Source: Gracilaria domingensis (Eukaryota > Rhodophyta > Florideophyceae > Gracilariales > Gracilariaceae). Taken from it: 64,000 nt of DNA. The stretch lies in contig VCMS01000031.1 of NCBI GenBank assembly GCA_022539475.1, positions 225,826 to 289,825 of the forward strand, given 5' to 3'. The notes under the pieces are model-generated. The model had not been told where the DNA came from, ran no database searches, and saw only the letters and a list, made by a program, of their open reading frames with translations. The position numbers were made by a program, and so were the translations under genes. This document shows, piece by piece, positions 10,621 to 21,834 of the stretch; positions within the stretch are counted from its first letter, which is position 1, and each line of letters opens with the position of its first letter.

Positions 10621-11668
10621 TATGACGGGGGATGTACAGGCAAAGCGAGCACAAGCGCGCGCAATTTTTGAACTTGAAGAGCTCGTAGGTCATGACATTG
10701 GGGAAGTGTGGCCGTCACGACCTTGTGGGGCGTGCAGCCAATAGGAGCGGTAGGAACACAGGGTTTGACGACGAGGAGAGGCCTGGGCGCAAGATAACGG
10801 ACCTAGAGAGTTACGGAGGGTGACAGAGGTTCTTGAAAGAAACTGTTTCAAAAGCATTTAGGTTCTGGGCTTCTAGTTCTACATACTCTACAGTGGGTAG
10901 ATTTGCCGCAACCCCCCCGCATCGATTCATGAGGGAAAACGGCGCTCCTGCGTTTTAAATTTCGGGTACGTGTAGATACACAGAATAATATTATCGCTCG
11001 CACGCGGGCGTGGGGGCGTGCGCGGCGACGACGGCGCAAAGACCACCATGGTTAACAAAGGCTGCCGCTACGCTGCTGTTGTCGAGACGCCTTGCAGAAT
11101 GCGCACATGGCATGCGCCGCGCCGAATGCAAGGCTGGCTGAAAGCCGCGCAGATTGCAACGCGCACAACCGCAAGCTCGAGCGCGTGCGCATGCATACGA
11201 CCGTGGTGCGCATGCGCACACGCACGAGCGGGCATGTGCTGGTGCTCGTACACGAGGTGCGCCTTAGGCCGTGGACGTGCGCGCGCACGGGTGCGGGCCA
11301 CGTCGCCCGCATCCGCACGCGCACACGGGCCCGCCGAGCTGCAGTCTGAAGCCTTTGCGTAGGTGGCGGGTGAATTATGCGCGATGGCACGTAACAGATG
11401 CGCGCCCGCCAGCGCGTGGAAGTGCGCGTAACTGGCGACTGCTTCCCGTCGTGGGTGCTCTGCGTCGGGCGGTTTGGAATATGTTGCGTTCCGCTGAGCT
11501 CATGAATTTTTGTTTGTTGCTGCTCGTAGTGGCACACTTTTTGGAGCGGTATTACGCCGATGCCAACGAGTCGATGCGAATCTCGCGGCTCTCGGGAGAG
11601 CCGTATCTGCCCTCGGTGACGCCTGTTCCGAGTGCCGCCGTCATGTGGCCACTCCGCTGCCGGACTAG
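10621..11668. other. GC-rich stretch with simple alternating purine-pyrimidine repeats
   Basis: From about 10,985 to 11,340 the sequence is dominated by GCGCAC/GTGCGC-like alternating runs that open frames in most directions (Arg/Ala/His-rich). I see no supportable gene. Such alternating runs can adopt Z-DNA. Confidence 0.5.
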
Positions 11669-11991
11669 CCGCCTTATGCTCTGCATACTTACGACTCGTT
11701 GCACCATGTCCCGACGCGGCTGCTTTCGGCGCACACCAACGTTGCGCTCTACTGCGCCGCCGAGCAGACGACCTCGCCTTACCGATCGTATGTGTGGGGC
11801 CTGCGCTGCGAGAACGTTCTGCTGGCCATGAGTGCGTTTTGTAAGGCACGAGACTAGCGCTGGATGCCGTTCGCCAAGGCGAGAAAGATCCGTCGCTGTC
11901 ACACTCGCGTTACCGGACGGCTGGCTTCAGGCGCGATTTTAAGGCGCCTTTTGGCTTCTACGACGACACCAGCGTCGCCATCGTGCGCTGA
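11669..11991 (+). pseudogene. C-terminal fragment of an unrecognised GC-rich gene
   Basis: An ATG-less frame from 11,669 to a TAG at 11,852-11,854 reads as ordinary folded protein (TRLLSAHTNVALYCAAEQTT, then SYVWGLRCENVLLAMSAFC). After a single frame change in the AAGGCACGAGA stretch it continues (RLALDAVRQGEKDPSLS, FRRDFKAPFGFYDDTSVAIV) to a TGA at 11,989-11,991. The amino-acid composition is far more protein-like than that of overlapping frames, so I treat this about 107-residue stretch as the real remnant. The family is not recognised. It may be the last exon of a lost gene. Confidence 0.4.
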
Positions 11992-12030
11992 ACCGAAATC
12001 GTCAGTCCAATGCGCAGAATGACTTCTCCA

Positions 12031-12420
12031 AGTGAAGTTTCGTTCTCAGGACGAAACTTTACTCGGCGGCTTCTCCAAGATCAGCTCCCCGAAATCCCGT
12101 ACGTTAGTCAGCGCTACCCACGATAGCAGTCCCGCACACGTGCTCGTAACCTACTGGCTCTCGCTCTCTACCACCACTTTGGTTCTAATTAATTTCGCAA
12201 GGATTTCACCAATGTACCGCACGCACTCGTTGGGAAACCGCAGCAGGATTGTTTCCAGTATATACATCGCTGCGAAACACCCTCGATCTTTTACCTCACC
12301 GATCGCTATGATCACAGTCGATTTTAGTACGCCCCAAAACTCGATATTAACCTGAAGCCTCCCCAGTAGCGCGTAGGTTTCTATGAGCTTACACACTTCC
12401 CTCAGATTATCATAGTCAGC
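12031..12420 (-). pseudogene. HEAT-repeat/karyopherin-like fragment
   Basis: The minus frame from about 12,420 reads as amphipathic helices typical of HEAT repeats: CKLIETYALLGRLQ, then FAAMYILETILLRFPNECVR, then YIGEILAKLIRTK. After one in-frame TAG (12,151-12,153) it continues with VTSTCAGLLSWVALTNVRDF to a TGA near 12,030. The ILLRFP..C..YIGEIL pattern resembles importin-beta-family helices, but assignment to karyopherins is an inference from style, not a firm match. It is upstream-truncated: the frame closes just before 12,420, either at an exon edge or by decay. Confidence 0.35.
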
Positions 12421-13890
12421 GCTTCAAATGCCCTCCCCTTAAAAGAAATTATTTCAAAAATGTGAACGAATAATGAACGTAATGTGAGCCTTGTTTAGAA
12501 GCCATTATTGGCAGTTGTAAAACATATAAAACTAGCTTTATTTGAATGTAATGTGACTCAGAGAACTTCATATCACTTTCCTCATAGCCTCAAAGAAAGT
12601 TCCTATTTGACACCCTAAGTTCTTCGGAATCGCGTTTGGCTCAGGCGGTGGTCCATGCGTTCTCCATCTTCTCAAGCGGCCCCTAAAACTATATCACGGT
12701 ATCGTCACCCACTTCGGCCTCGCGCGTCAATATAATATGCTCCAATTCAAGTCCGATTGCACGCGTGTCCTTCATCTTCCGCTGCTCACCTTCTTGCCCC
12801 GCCACTGGCGCTCTCGGCTACGCCCGACATGGATACTCCATGCACTTGTCTCTTGCTCAAGCGCTTGAACTGGGAGATGTTTCAGAGTCCCGCGCGGCAC
12901 GCCACGCTTACCACGACGGACGCTGCCCCCGGAGCAGCAGCAAGGGAGAGGGTGACAGACGCAGAACTAGCCGGTGTGCTTGCGAAAGCAGAAGAAGGCC
13001 ATGCTTTGAAGAATTGAGCGTGAAGTAAAAACCTCACTCATGAAGCTCTCTGTCCTGAAGGTCTGAAGAGCCGAAAACTCTCTTGATTGAGGAACGTTAT
13101 AGGTGCAGATCGTTGCCTTGCTTGGCCCGTTTCCCATCTTTCCCCCTCCTTCACTGGTTCGCGGATCCACCCACCTTCGGTGTAATCGTCGGAGGGAATT
13201 CGGAACTCCGTGGTTGTAAACCGTGTCTCACACAGAGTATGAATCATTCACCAGTTCTGCTTCGCGATCCCACCGTACTCTCCCATCCATGCTGGATGGC
13301 TCTCCTTAGCTCTTGGAGGGGTTTAGCCGCACACTGTATGCATCATGCAACGTTTCTGGGCTAGAAGCCCTTTCATTTCTCCCATTCATTCCGCAAAGCT
13401 ATTCTTTGACTTTCAAAACGGTCGCACCAAGAGAAAATGGGGGAGAGCAGCTCTGAGGTGTTGTACAGTGAAATTCTGGAGCTCGCAGGTCCAAGGGTAG
13501 CTGAACCATACCCACATCAGTGTTGCAGAAGAGCTTACGAGGTTCTTCGCAGTGCATTGCTCTCTCCTCCAATACCACGAAGAATACGGTTGACTCCATC
13601 TAGCGATGAGTGTCTGATGCAAGGAGGTGATCAATCCTAGCGCATTGGTTGATAAAATAGCAACGCTTCCGGCATCTAGTACGACTGCTCAGACCCAATT
13701 CATTTCTAAGTATTGCCGACGACGGAATCTCATGTCCAACGACACTAATCAGACGCAAAATGATCGAGACGTCTTCAACAGTTCAAGAAGTGAACGCCTG
13801 CTCCACGTCGCAGTTCTTGTAAATTTGTCCTTGAGCTCCAGTCTCCAAACATGAAACCCATTGCATCAAAACAACCTTGTATTCAGACTG
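12421..13890. other. Non-coding stretch left of element B
   Basis: No supportable gene. Overlapping short plus-strand frames at 12,757-13,028 and 13,083-13,364 lack protein-like composition. The left terminus of element B must lie here if it is preserved, but no CACTA-type end was found by eye. Confidence 0.4.
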
Positions 13891-16790
13891 CTAATGAGGC
13901 CAACGGTCTTTCAAGTCGTCTTTTAAAGTGAAGTGCATGAACGTATGCGAGCGTCTGTAGTAGATCTCAACCACTAGACTGTCTTCTATCTGCATTTCAC
14001 AGGCAACATAGTAGCTTGCTCTTTCTCGTTTGGCTCGTAAACAGAGTGAGGATACCTTCATCAGCCCAGAAGCATTCTGCACAACGCCACCAGAATTGAA
14101 TCGCAGTCTAGGATAGAATGTGCAGAACGAGAATGTCTCAATAAGAAGGGATGCTTCAGTAGCTGAGAGACCTTCGTACTTTCGCCGAAGGTAACCGTGT
14201 AACAATCTCTTTAGCGATTGATCCTCCTCAGACTCATCATTTAATTCGTACTTATGTCCGGCACCTCGAAGCGCGTACCCATCTTCTCGGTTACGCTCAT
14301 CCCACTCAGGATCGTCTCCCGCAAATCCCACTTTGCAATAGGACTTGAAACTCTCGTAGGAGAGCGCTGACCGAAATAGAGACGACGTCGCATGTGTCCG
14401 AGCATTGAATCTTCCAAGAATCCAACCAATGTAACGCTCCATTCAATACTGAGAGTACAGTACTGGTGGTCCATTTGCTCTAACGCATTCCTTCAGATGT
14501 AGAATCAAGTGAATTACGTACTCCCACATGCTCACACACTCAAGTTCGTGCTGAAAGTAACCACGCTCAAAATGCTCATAGAAATCTATGCAATGATTTC
14601 CTAGCTCGTTCAAATTGGTCTCCATCAAAGATCCACGCCAGTACAAATTTACAATCTGAACCAGGTAGCTCCATCGAGATATGTACGGCTCACCAAGTAT
14701 CCCATCCAGTACGATTAGAATGTAATGTAGTATGAATGCTTTAACCTCTTCGGACTTCCATTCAGCAAATCGCGACATTGACCTTGGACGGGAACTCATC
14801 TGGTTCGGTATGCCGCTACCAAAGCTCTGCAGCTCACGGCAATCCTCTGTATGTGTAATGCTCTCAGATGGTATGGCTGACTGAGAGCACCGCACCATAA
14901 ACGAATGAAGTCTTTCCCAATATTGTAAAATAGGTGCATGACATCAATGGGGAAACAAGAGTAGGGCTCGAGATGTGATATTGAGAAAAGAACTGAACCT
15001 TCAGAAATTCCCGACTTCTTTTCTAGTTCCAATCTGTTGTTTCCTTGAACAGAATCCAATTACGATATAATCTCTAAGGTATCACTTGTATCACGTATGG
15101 GAAGTGCCTTGATATCGAACATGTTACAGAGTGACCCGTTGTTCATCTTGAACATGCTTGGATAGTAGTAGTGTCGGTGAGTGGGTGACCACACTCCTTT
15201 TATTTGACAGTACCTACAAGGAGCTTTTCCATTTTGACCTTTCAACACAGCGATCTTCTTCATTGCTGGGAGATCCCCGCCGAACCACAAGAGATGGACA
15301 CGCACACACCGTGAAGAAGCAGCAAAGAACATAAATTCGGTCCCTGAACCATCTTTGTTAATGGATTCAATTTCTCTTACAAGAGGATAGATAAAGTATT
15401 GTAAGTTCACTGACTCGCTTGGACCAGGAATAAATCCCATCGGAAGAACGTTCTTCACTGAAAGGCGCTTGTGCGGAGGTAGATTGCAAAAGAGAACTGC
15501 AATGGGCCACACGTCGTAAGATCGCTTTCGAATAGCTGGAAATCCATCACATGATAGCTTGATACACACGTCATTGCTCAACTCGGAGTGGCCCCCAAAT
15601 CTGTCAAATAACCGTTGGTATACTTGTCCAACAAAGAAGTCCTTGTATGTCTCAGTCGTGCAGTGATCCCAAGGCTGCGTGTACGAAAACAACTCTTCGC
15701 ATCTATCTTTGTCTAGGAATATATCACGGAGCCTAGGTGCCAGCTTCATCCAGCAAAAATATAGATCAGGACTTTGAACAGTCTCAAGAGGACGCAGCTT
15801 TCCACACACTGAGCATTCAGTGTGGTGTGGATCAGAGAAACACATGTGCCCCGGACATATGAAAAACTTCTCTAGGGTTTCTTCTATTCCGGAGTCCTTC
15901 TGAAGTCTATACAAAACTGTCTTCCAACTACGATAAAGCGCCCTGATTACCTGGAGAATGTCATCCATAACTGCTCGTGTTAATCCGTTCTTGAAGTAGA
16001 TCTCCACCCAATCCTTGTTTGCGTTCATCCAAAAACGGAAGGCTTGAGACGGACCTGAGGTAGATTGAAGCCGGCAAAATTGAGATTGAGAGCTCTGAAA
16101 ATCGTCCGTTCCCGCCTCGGTATATTCCTGGTGACAACTAAGGGCGGATGCCTGTTCAAGGCTTTCGAGGAAAATACTCATTGGGTGAGAAAGCGTGGTT
16201 GTATGCGATGTAGTAGAAGGACTTTGGGGCGACCCATTGAAAATGACATTGATTAGGGGCTTTTCGTGCTCAGCCAAGGAGGAATTCTACAGGTTCTGTG
16301 TAATCAAATCCTGACTGCCTTGGGGCTGATTCAGAAAATTAATGCTATGTTCTGGACTTGAGGACGGTGAATGGAAAGATGTAACCGGCTCTGCATTTTC
16401 TGCGACAGCGGGAGATGTTGAGGAGGTCATCCCAGTTGCGAGAGATGGTAACGGGGGTCCGGAGACGTCCTCAGTTTGTGCGGTATGGTCTTGAAGATGG
16501 GCGTCGTTAGCAGAATAGTTATGAGATGATACGTTGTTCTCCTTTTCTAAATCAGGAGCAGATTTCCGTGAAGCAAGCAGAATCTGCTGAACAGAATCTC
16601 TATATAATCTTCCGTATTCTTCCCTTACATTTTGACTTCGTGCAAAGGTAGGTCCCCATTTCAGATCCGCACGATACCCATCACGCACTCTCTGTTTGTT
16701 CGCAATTCTTCGATGATTAAGCATTGTGCTGCGACTTACTGCTTTTCCCTTTGGGTAGCAGGAACACTCATACTGTGGCGAACACACATA
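13891..16790 (-). pseudogene. Element B: tnp2-family (CACTA/EnSpm) transposase, broken
   Basis: About 966 codons of a transposase family tnp2 protein. The N-terminal zinc-binding start (ECSCYPKGKAVSRSTMLNHR) lies near 16,760. A disordered linker runs to 16,290. The core has CPGHMCFSDPHHTECSVCG near 15,830, LSCDGFPAIRKRSYDVWPI near 15,540, a NLPPHKR block, GFIPGPSESVNL, and GDLPAMKKIAVLKGQNGKAP followed by CRYCQ near 15,240. Then come PIDVMHLFYNIGKDFI near 14,930, EWKSEEVKAFILHYI near 14,750, and a C-terminal part to 13,891. Residues Asp of CDGF, Asp of GDLPA and the later acidic positions fit a DDE-type core. Breaks: in-frame stops at 16,287-16,289, 15,060-15,062 (TAA) and 14,443-14,445 (TGA), plus a frame change in 14,800-14,900. 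It is divergent from the accessory frame at 17,122. Not functional as read. Confidence 0.85.
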
Positions 16791-17121
16791 TTTGGTTGTA
16801 CCTATGTTTCCCGAAGGATATCTTCCGGACGATGCTCAATCTCTGTGTGTCATGGAGTTGGACTCATCTGTACAGGTCTGTCTTCAAGATTTCCTTCTTA
16901 GTAATGTGGAAATAGTTGTACTCGTTACTGATCCAATTTCGTTTCAATCCCTTTCTCTTCGTGAAACGTTTTCATCTGCTTCAACCGATAGGTCCCTCTT
17001 CTGGTCCCGGCCTTTGAATGTGATGGGTGTTTAAAACCGCCTCTCCATCACTCTCTGTAACTGATCAGCATCATCGCTTCTCGTCAGAACGTCCCCGAAT
17101 ACTTCACCATCTCGCGCTAGA

Positions 17122-18335
17122 ATGCCACCGCTCACGCCACTTGAAAGGCATTTGCAGAAGGCGAAAGATGATATTATTCAAGCGTTTCGCGTTAAAATTG
17201 GAGTTCTGAGTCGTCGGCTTGAGAACGTGGAGACACCTTCTGCTCTTCCTCCTATTGCCAGCCCCGTCCGAGGAGTAGACTTTGCAAGAGAGCCAAATGT
17301 TACAGCTCTCATGCGCGCCGCCATAGAATCAAGGAATTCTTCAATTCCAAAGGTTCACGAAAGGTACATTCAGTTTCGCGACGATGTTTCTGATAAGAAG
17401 CTGAATTCAGATACAAAGGATGCGCTAGGAGTTCTCATGCTGCAACATATTGGTCCTGAATTTGGTAAGCTGAGCTGGTCGAAAGCTTCGAAGTCAACGC
17501 ATATAGCGCAATGTGAAATGGTAATACAGAAGGCCGCTGAATCGAGAGACTTCACGGTGTATCGCCAAAGTAGTAATTTGTGGTGTATTCGGCGGTTTGG
17601 TGAGCAGCGCATGAAGTCAAAGAAATCAGCAGTGAAAGGAAAGAAGTTAGAACCCGGCTCTGTTGGAGAAGTCATGAATTGCGGAAAGACCGAGAATTTT
17701 GGCACGAACTTGTCAACGTGTTCACCTCGAAATGAACAGAAGAAATCGTCAGATGGTAAAGCTCCGTCAGCGACACCTGGCTCAAAACAGACGTTTGTTG
17801 ACAATGAAAAGGCCTACCACATAGCTCCATTGGAGTCGTTTGCAGAAGACGAAAGAATCCGGAAAGAATGTTGCTAAAAACGGAGACAAGAAGTTCACAA
17901 CTGTCAATAATGATCGCCATACATCGAAGATGAAACGCTCTGGAAATGAAACTGATTCTGAAAAGAAGAAAGAGGATGAGCCTAGCATGCATTCGCAGAG
18001 CGGTGATGATGATAAAGAAGAGGGAGATGAAGAAAGGCTCGATCCAGGAACAATGTACAATGATTTAGAATCCAAAAGAAGGTTCAAAATGCGTGCGATG
18101 GAGCTCCTCGTATCTGTTGAACGAAGATGATAGGAATATACAGAACGTGAAAGATGGAAATAGTACCACTTCTTATGCACAGCATAACATTGAGTCGATG
18201 CCAAACGGTTCTAACACCAACGTACCCAAGACGAGAAAATCGGGAAAAACAATCGCTCGATCGCAAGAGAATAACATCACTCAAAAACGTAAGAGTGAAA
18301 GCAGTAATAAGATCGCAAAGAGACATAAGGTTTGA
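17122..18335 (+). pseudogene. Accessory protein of element B, frameshifted
   Basis: The ATG at 17,122 opens 251 codons to 17,877. Protein-like coding then continues in the next frame (17,840-18,130) and again in the third (18,093-18,335), so about 400 codons are broken by two +1-type frame changes. The N-terminal 160 residues look folded: helices, then a short region around SWSKASKSTHIAQCEMVIQK and YRQSSNLWCIRRFG. The rest is Lys/Glu/Ser-rich and disordered, with nuclear-signal-like clusters. No family is recognised, and it is not obviously homologous to the element A/C accessory protein. Its head-to-head position against the tnp2 transposase suggests a TnpA-like partner role (inference). Confidence 0.5.
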
Positions 18336-20435
18336 AGCGAACACGGTTTGGAGTCGAGGTACCGAAATCAAATGGTGGATACATTCGAAGCTTCGCAGAC
18401 ATAATCAGATGTCAGCCTAGAGCTGTAAAGGGAAAGCATAAACGACTTGGATCTGGTGTCTCAAACTGTAAGATGAAAGTGCCAATGAGCAGCAATTGAC
18501 ATGAGTGGAGCTTCCTAAGTCGAAGAAAATGATTGCACTTTCCACGCCATTCAGATTTCAGTCATTGCGATATATGCCTTATAGCATCTGCATCTCAAAG
18601 AATTATCTGACTTCGTCGCCGCGGTAAGAAGCTCACTGATGCTACCGTGAAAGCAAACATATGTTAGTATACACCACGCGTTGGATGGTTGCTTACGTTA
18701 GAGATAATAAATAAACGGTTGCCGACAAAGAAGTGCAAGTAAAAGCCCCTGATTTGGTATCCTAGGCTTGACTCAACGAGCACATTCAAGGTCTTTGAAC
18801 TATGAGTTTGAAGCTGATTTCATCGGCGCACCAGATCTAGGCAACTTCCAATGATTACGTCTAAAAATGAGATCAGAAACTGCGCAATTGACGATTTTCA
18901 ACCTCCTCTCACGAAGGAAAAAGACAGAAAACAATTGTTGTACAAACGAAACATTTTGTGTGAGCATGAACGAATGTACGCCAAAGTGGGTCCAAAAGTT
19001 TGAATCAGGATCAAAGGTGATGCGTTACTATTGAATGGGATACCAGAAAGTGTGCAATAAGATCCTGTTCAATGACATCAGATGTTCGCGTGCACACAGT
19101 ACGCATAAATCGATATGCCGATAGCATACTCACGTTTTTGAGCGAATCAAACTAGCTCCAAGACATTTTGAATGTCTTTGGCATGAAAACCAAAGGAGAC
19201 GTTGTGAAGTATGGGCTCTGGCAATTTCAACGTTTGACAAATGCATGGCTTTTTGCATCATGGCAAGAGTTGCTTTTATTTTCTTTCATCGAGGGCTAAA
19301 GAGGTAGTTACACGGATGGCGGGCGTGTCTCGAGCCTTCGGTGAAATTCGTTGTGTCATATATGCACCCACAAATGCCTAAACCCTATAGAATACCATGT
19401 CGCACGCTTTCGAAGTTGAAAAGTTGAGCTTGACAGCGTCACAGATGCATACACTTTCCAGCTTCAAACTTGACGAAGAACGACAGTCACAACAGAGCCT
19501 GACTTCTCCCATGAATCAACTAATTAATTTGATCACAGAGAGACGCGTTCAAATGAAATAATAATTTTTAAAATTAAGATGGTGTCGAGAAGCATGACTT
19601 CTGATTGGTTAATAGAGGTGACGAGAACCAGAAGCTTCGATTGGTTCTCAGATGCGTGGTGAGGATACCCATTAATAACGCCTGGCGCCGAAGACGACGT
19701 AGAAGGTAAACAGGCTGCGCCATGCAAAGATAGTTCTGAAAACAGAAGGCCATACTGTTCTGCTTCATCATTCCATACTCAATGCAATGAGGTTCCGGAC
19801 CGAAGGTTGCAATTGTTGAAATATCGAAGTGGACTAAAGCCGTAGCTGCATAGTTTTGCGTCGACTAGATCAAAGCCGTTCCGAATCACGAGCATTAGAA
19901 AGAGACGCAAGTGCCAGGAGGTTCTGAGGGACAACGAAAAAAGAGAAACACATCCAGACCAGTCAGTGTGCGGGTGGCACTGCGCCCTTCGTTCGACTGC
20001 CCCTTCTGACTTGCAACATTCAAAGCGAACGACGAGCGCCCAAGAGTTGCTACTGCCCCTAGCAGTCTGACGAATAGCAACCGCCCCAGTAATTGGATAG
20101 TAGTGGATAGATCGCTCTTGCACGAAAAAGCAATCCTCATGCACCGTTTCAAGGCCTTGTCCAAGTCATTCAGAGAAGCACGATGAAACCTATTCTCATT
20201 TCAAAACTAAATGCCACGCTTCAAATTGCGCTTGCGTTCAATTGAGCTTGCGTTCGTGGTAGTTATTAATGCCGGAGAGATTGGCACGTTTGGGAATTGC
20301 AGATTCCGAAAAAACGGATTGGCCACTGCAGTTTCCACATGTAATTAAGGTTTGACATAGGAACGACACTTCTACACCCGTTTGAACCATTTTTGATCGT
20401 TGGACGCTGATACAGTGCTACATCCAAGAATATTT
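18336..20435. other. Non-coding stretch right of element B
   Basis: Only short frames, with no recognisable gene. It probably contains the right end of element B. No terminal inverted repeat could be matched by eye. Confidence 0.4.
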
Positions 20436-21307
20436 CTAGGATACATACATTTCTCCTTTCACCTTGATGCTCTCGATTTGAGACATACCTTCGCGCCAGC
20501 CAACTGCGCTGAATCCATCATGTATGCACGCAGCACCATACGCGCTATCTGAAGTCATGGCGACTATGGACACTTGAAAACTGTCATCTGCTTCTCGTAC
20601 GCGTCGTATAGCGAAGGAAGAAGCTTCAGTTGCGGAGCAACCGTCGCTCATACGTTCAACAGCGAGAAAAGCTAGACAGAATCGCATCATTTTGTCACCA
20701 TCCCCAGATGCCACTGCAGCTGCACCCCGGGATGCGTAGAGACCTGCACCAATTATTGGGCTGTCACCGACCCTACAACGGATTTGAACTGCATACCGCT
20801 CGCCGCGTAACCAACAGTTATCGCACCTATTCAGTCCCGAGCAATCATACCTACAGTGTCGAAATGGGCCATACCACTGTTCGTGTGATATTCTGGTGAC
20901 GAACTGGTGCTCGCGAGAAACTGCTGGTAACGTATAGCAGCATGGGGTGTGAGTAGATCCTGTCTGGAATGAAATCCATGCTGTTTGATACACAAAGCTG
21001 CACCGTCTCCGGCCAGCATTGGATGGTCTGAATGTCGGAGCACTCCGTGAGCAGTATAGAGTGCTGAGCGATAGCCCGTAAGTGCCATGGCTGACCCTGC
21101 GAAACTCTTCATGGCTGCGTCCAGCTATAGATTACAAGCAGCATTTGGAATGCCACCATATCCAGCTGGTGTCACGCTTTCGTCCTCTTCAACCACCTCT
21201 ATGCCAGTTTCGACTGCTATCGCTGAAGAGAAGGATGAAGAGAGCGCATCTGAAGCAGAAAAGACCCCATCTTTAGAGGACCCCCAAGTAGAGACAAATG
21301 ATGCCAT
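20436..21307 (-). pseudogene. AGA: Glycosylasparaginase (aspartylglucosaminidase) pseudogene
   Basis: An N-terminal-nucleophile hydrolase that removes GlcNAc from asparagine in lysosomal or vacuolar glycoprotein breakdown. Segments in order are GYGGIPNA (alpha-chain, near 21,160), LDAAMK, HSDHPMLAGDGAAL near 21,010, and the autocleavage/nucleophile region HFDTVGMIARD near 20,850, where the family has G-HDT. Then come RVGDSPIIGAGLYASRGAAA near 20,760, GDGDKMMRFCLAF, and a C-terminal part ending at 20,436. Breaks: an in-frame TAG after GYGGIPNAACNL (21,125-21,127), a TGA just after the nucleophile segment (20,831-20,833), and a frame change between about 20,830 and 20,780. A Phe is inserted in the HDT nucleophile motif. 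The beginning of the gene is not recognisable. Confidence 0.8.
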
Positions 21308-21834
21308 CTCCGAAGGCTATCTCCGATTGAGTCTATTTCAATAAATGATCTCCAAACGTCGTGAATTTTTGGAGCGGTCGGTGATTTCCAGAGAAATCTC
21401 AACTCGGCGTGATATGTGTGCCTCTCTCGGTAACGGACTGGGCCAGCGACCTAATCATCAGTCATGACTCACGACTCATGACACGATCTTGTTTTTTGAA
21501 ATCAGAACACTTTGATGCCGAGTCCAATACAGTGATCTCTGAATGAATGTCTGGAGGAATCTCACTGACATGATTTGGATACGGATACTGCGGCCTTCAG
21601 CAAAAGACTGAGCGGGGGATCCACCAAAGGGAGTTTGAATAGTTTCGATTGTGCGTTTGTCGTCTCTGTGCCGGAGCTATTTAAGAGGGTTAGATGCTTT
21701 TGAGGTGGGAAGGTGGGTGCTACGCAGACATGTTAAGCGAGATTGCAAGAAGGGAAGCGGGCTTCCCAAGGGTGCACACTGTGCAGTAGTTCAGACGACT
21801 ACCCCTAGTGCGGAGATACTTCCTTCTGAGGAAT
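21308..21834. other. Spacer between two pseudogenes
   Basis: No supportable gene. Possible remains of the glycosylasparaginase N-terminus on the minus strand up to about 21,400. Confidence 0.3.

Noticed and set aside
10343-10718. Gly-rich and Ser/Pro-rich frames in the G-rich repeat
   Set aside because: Triplet-repeat artefacts open on both strands.
11052-11849. 265-codon minus-strand frame and overlapping plus-strand frames
   Set aside because: Arg/Ala/His/Ser-rich translations of alternating GCGC/GTGC repeats, open in several frames at once. The convincing coding in this patch is the ATG-less fragment at 11,669-11,991.
13620-13632. AAGGAGGTGATC, the reverse complement of the 16S rRNA 3' end
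   Set aside because: The 12-nt match is not followed by the conserved ACGGGCGGTGTGTAC region or other rRNA helices; treated as chance.
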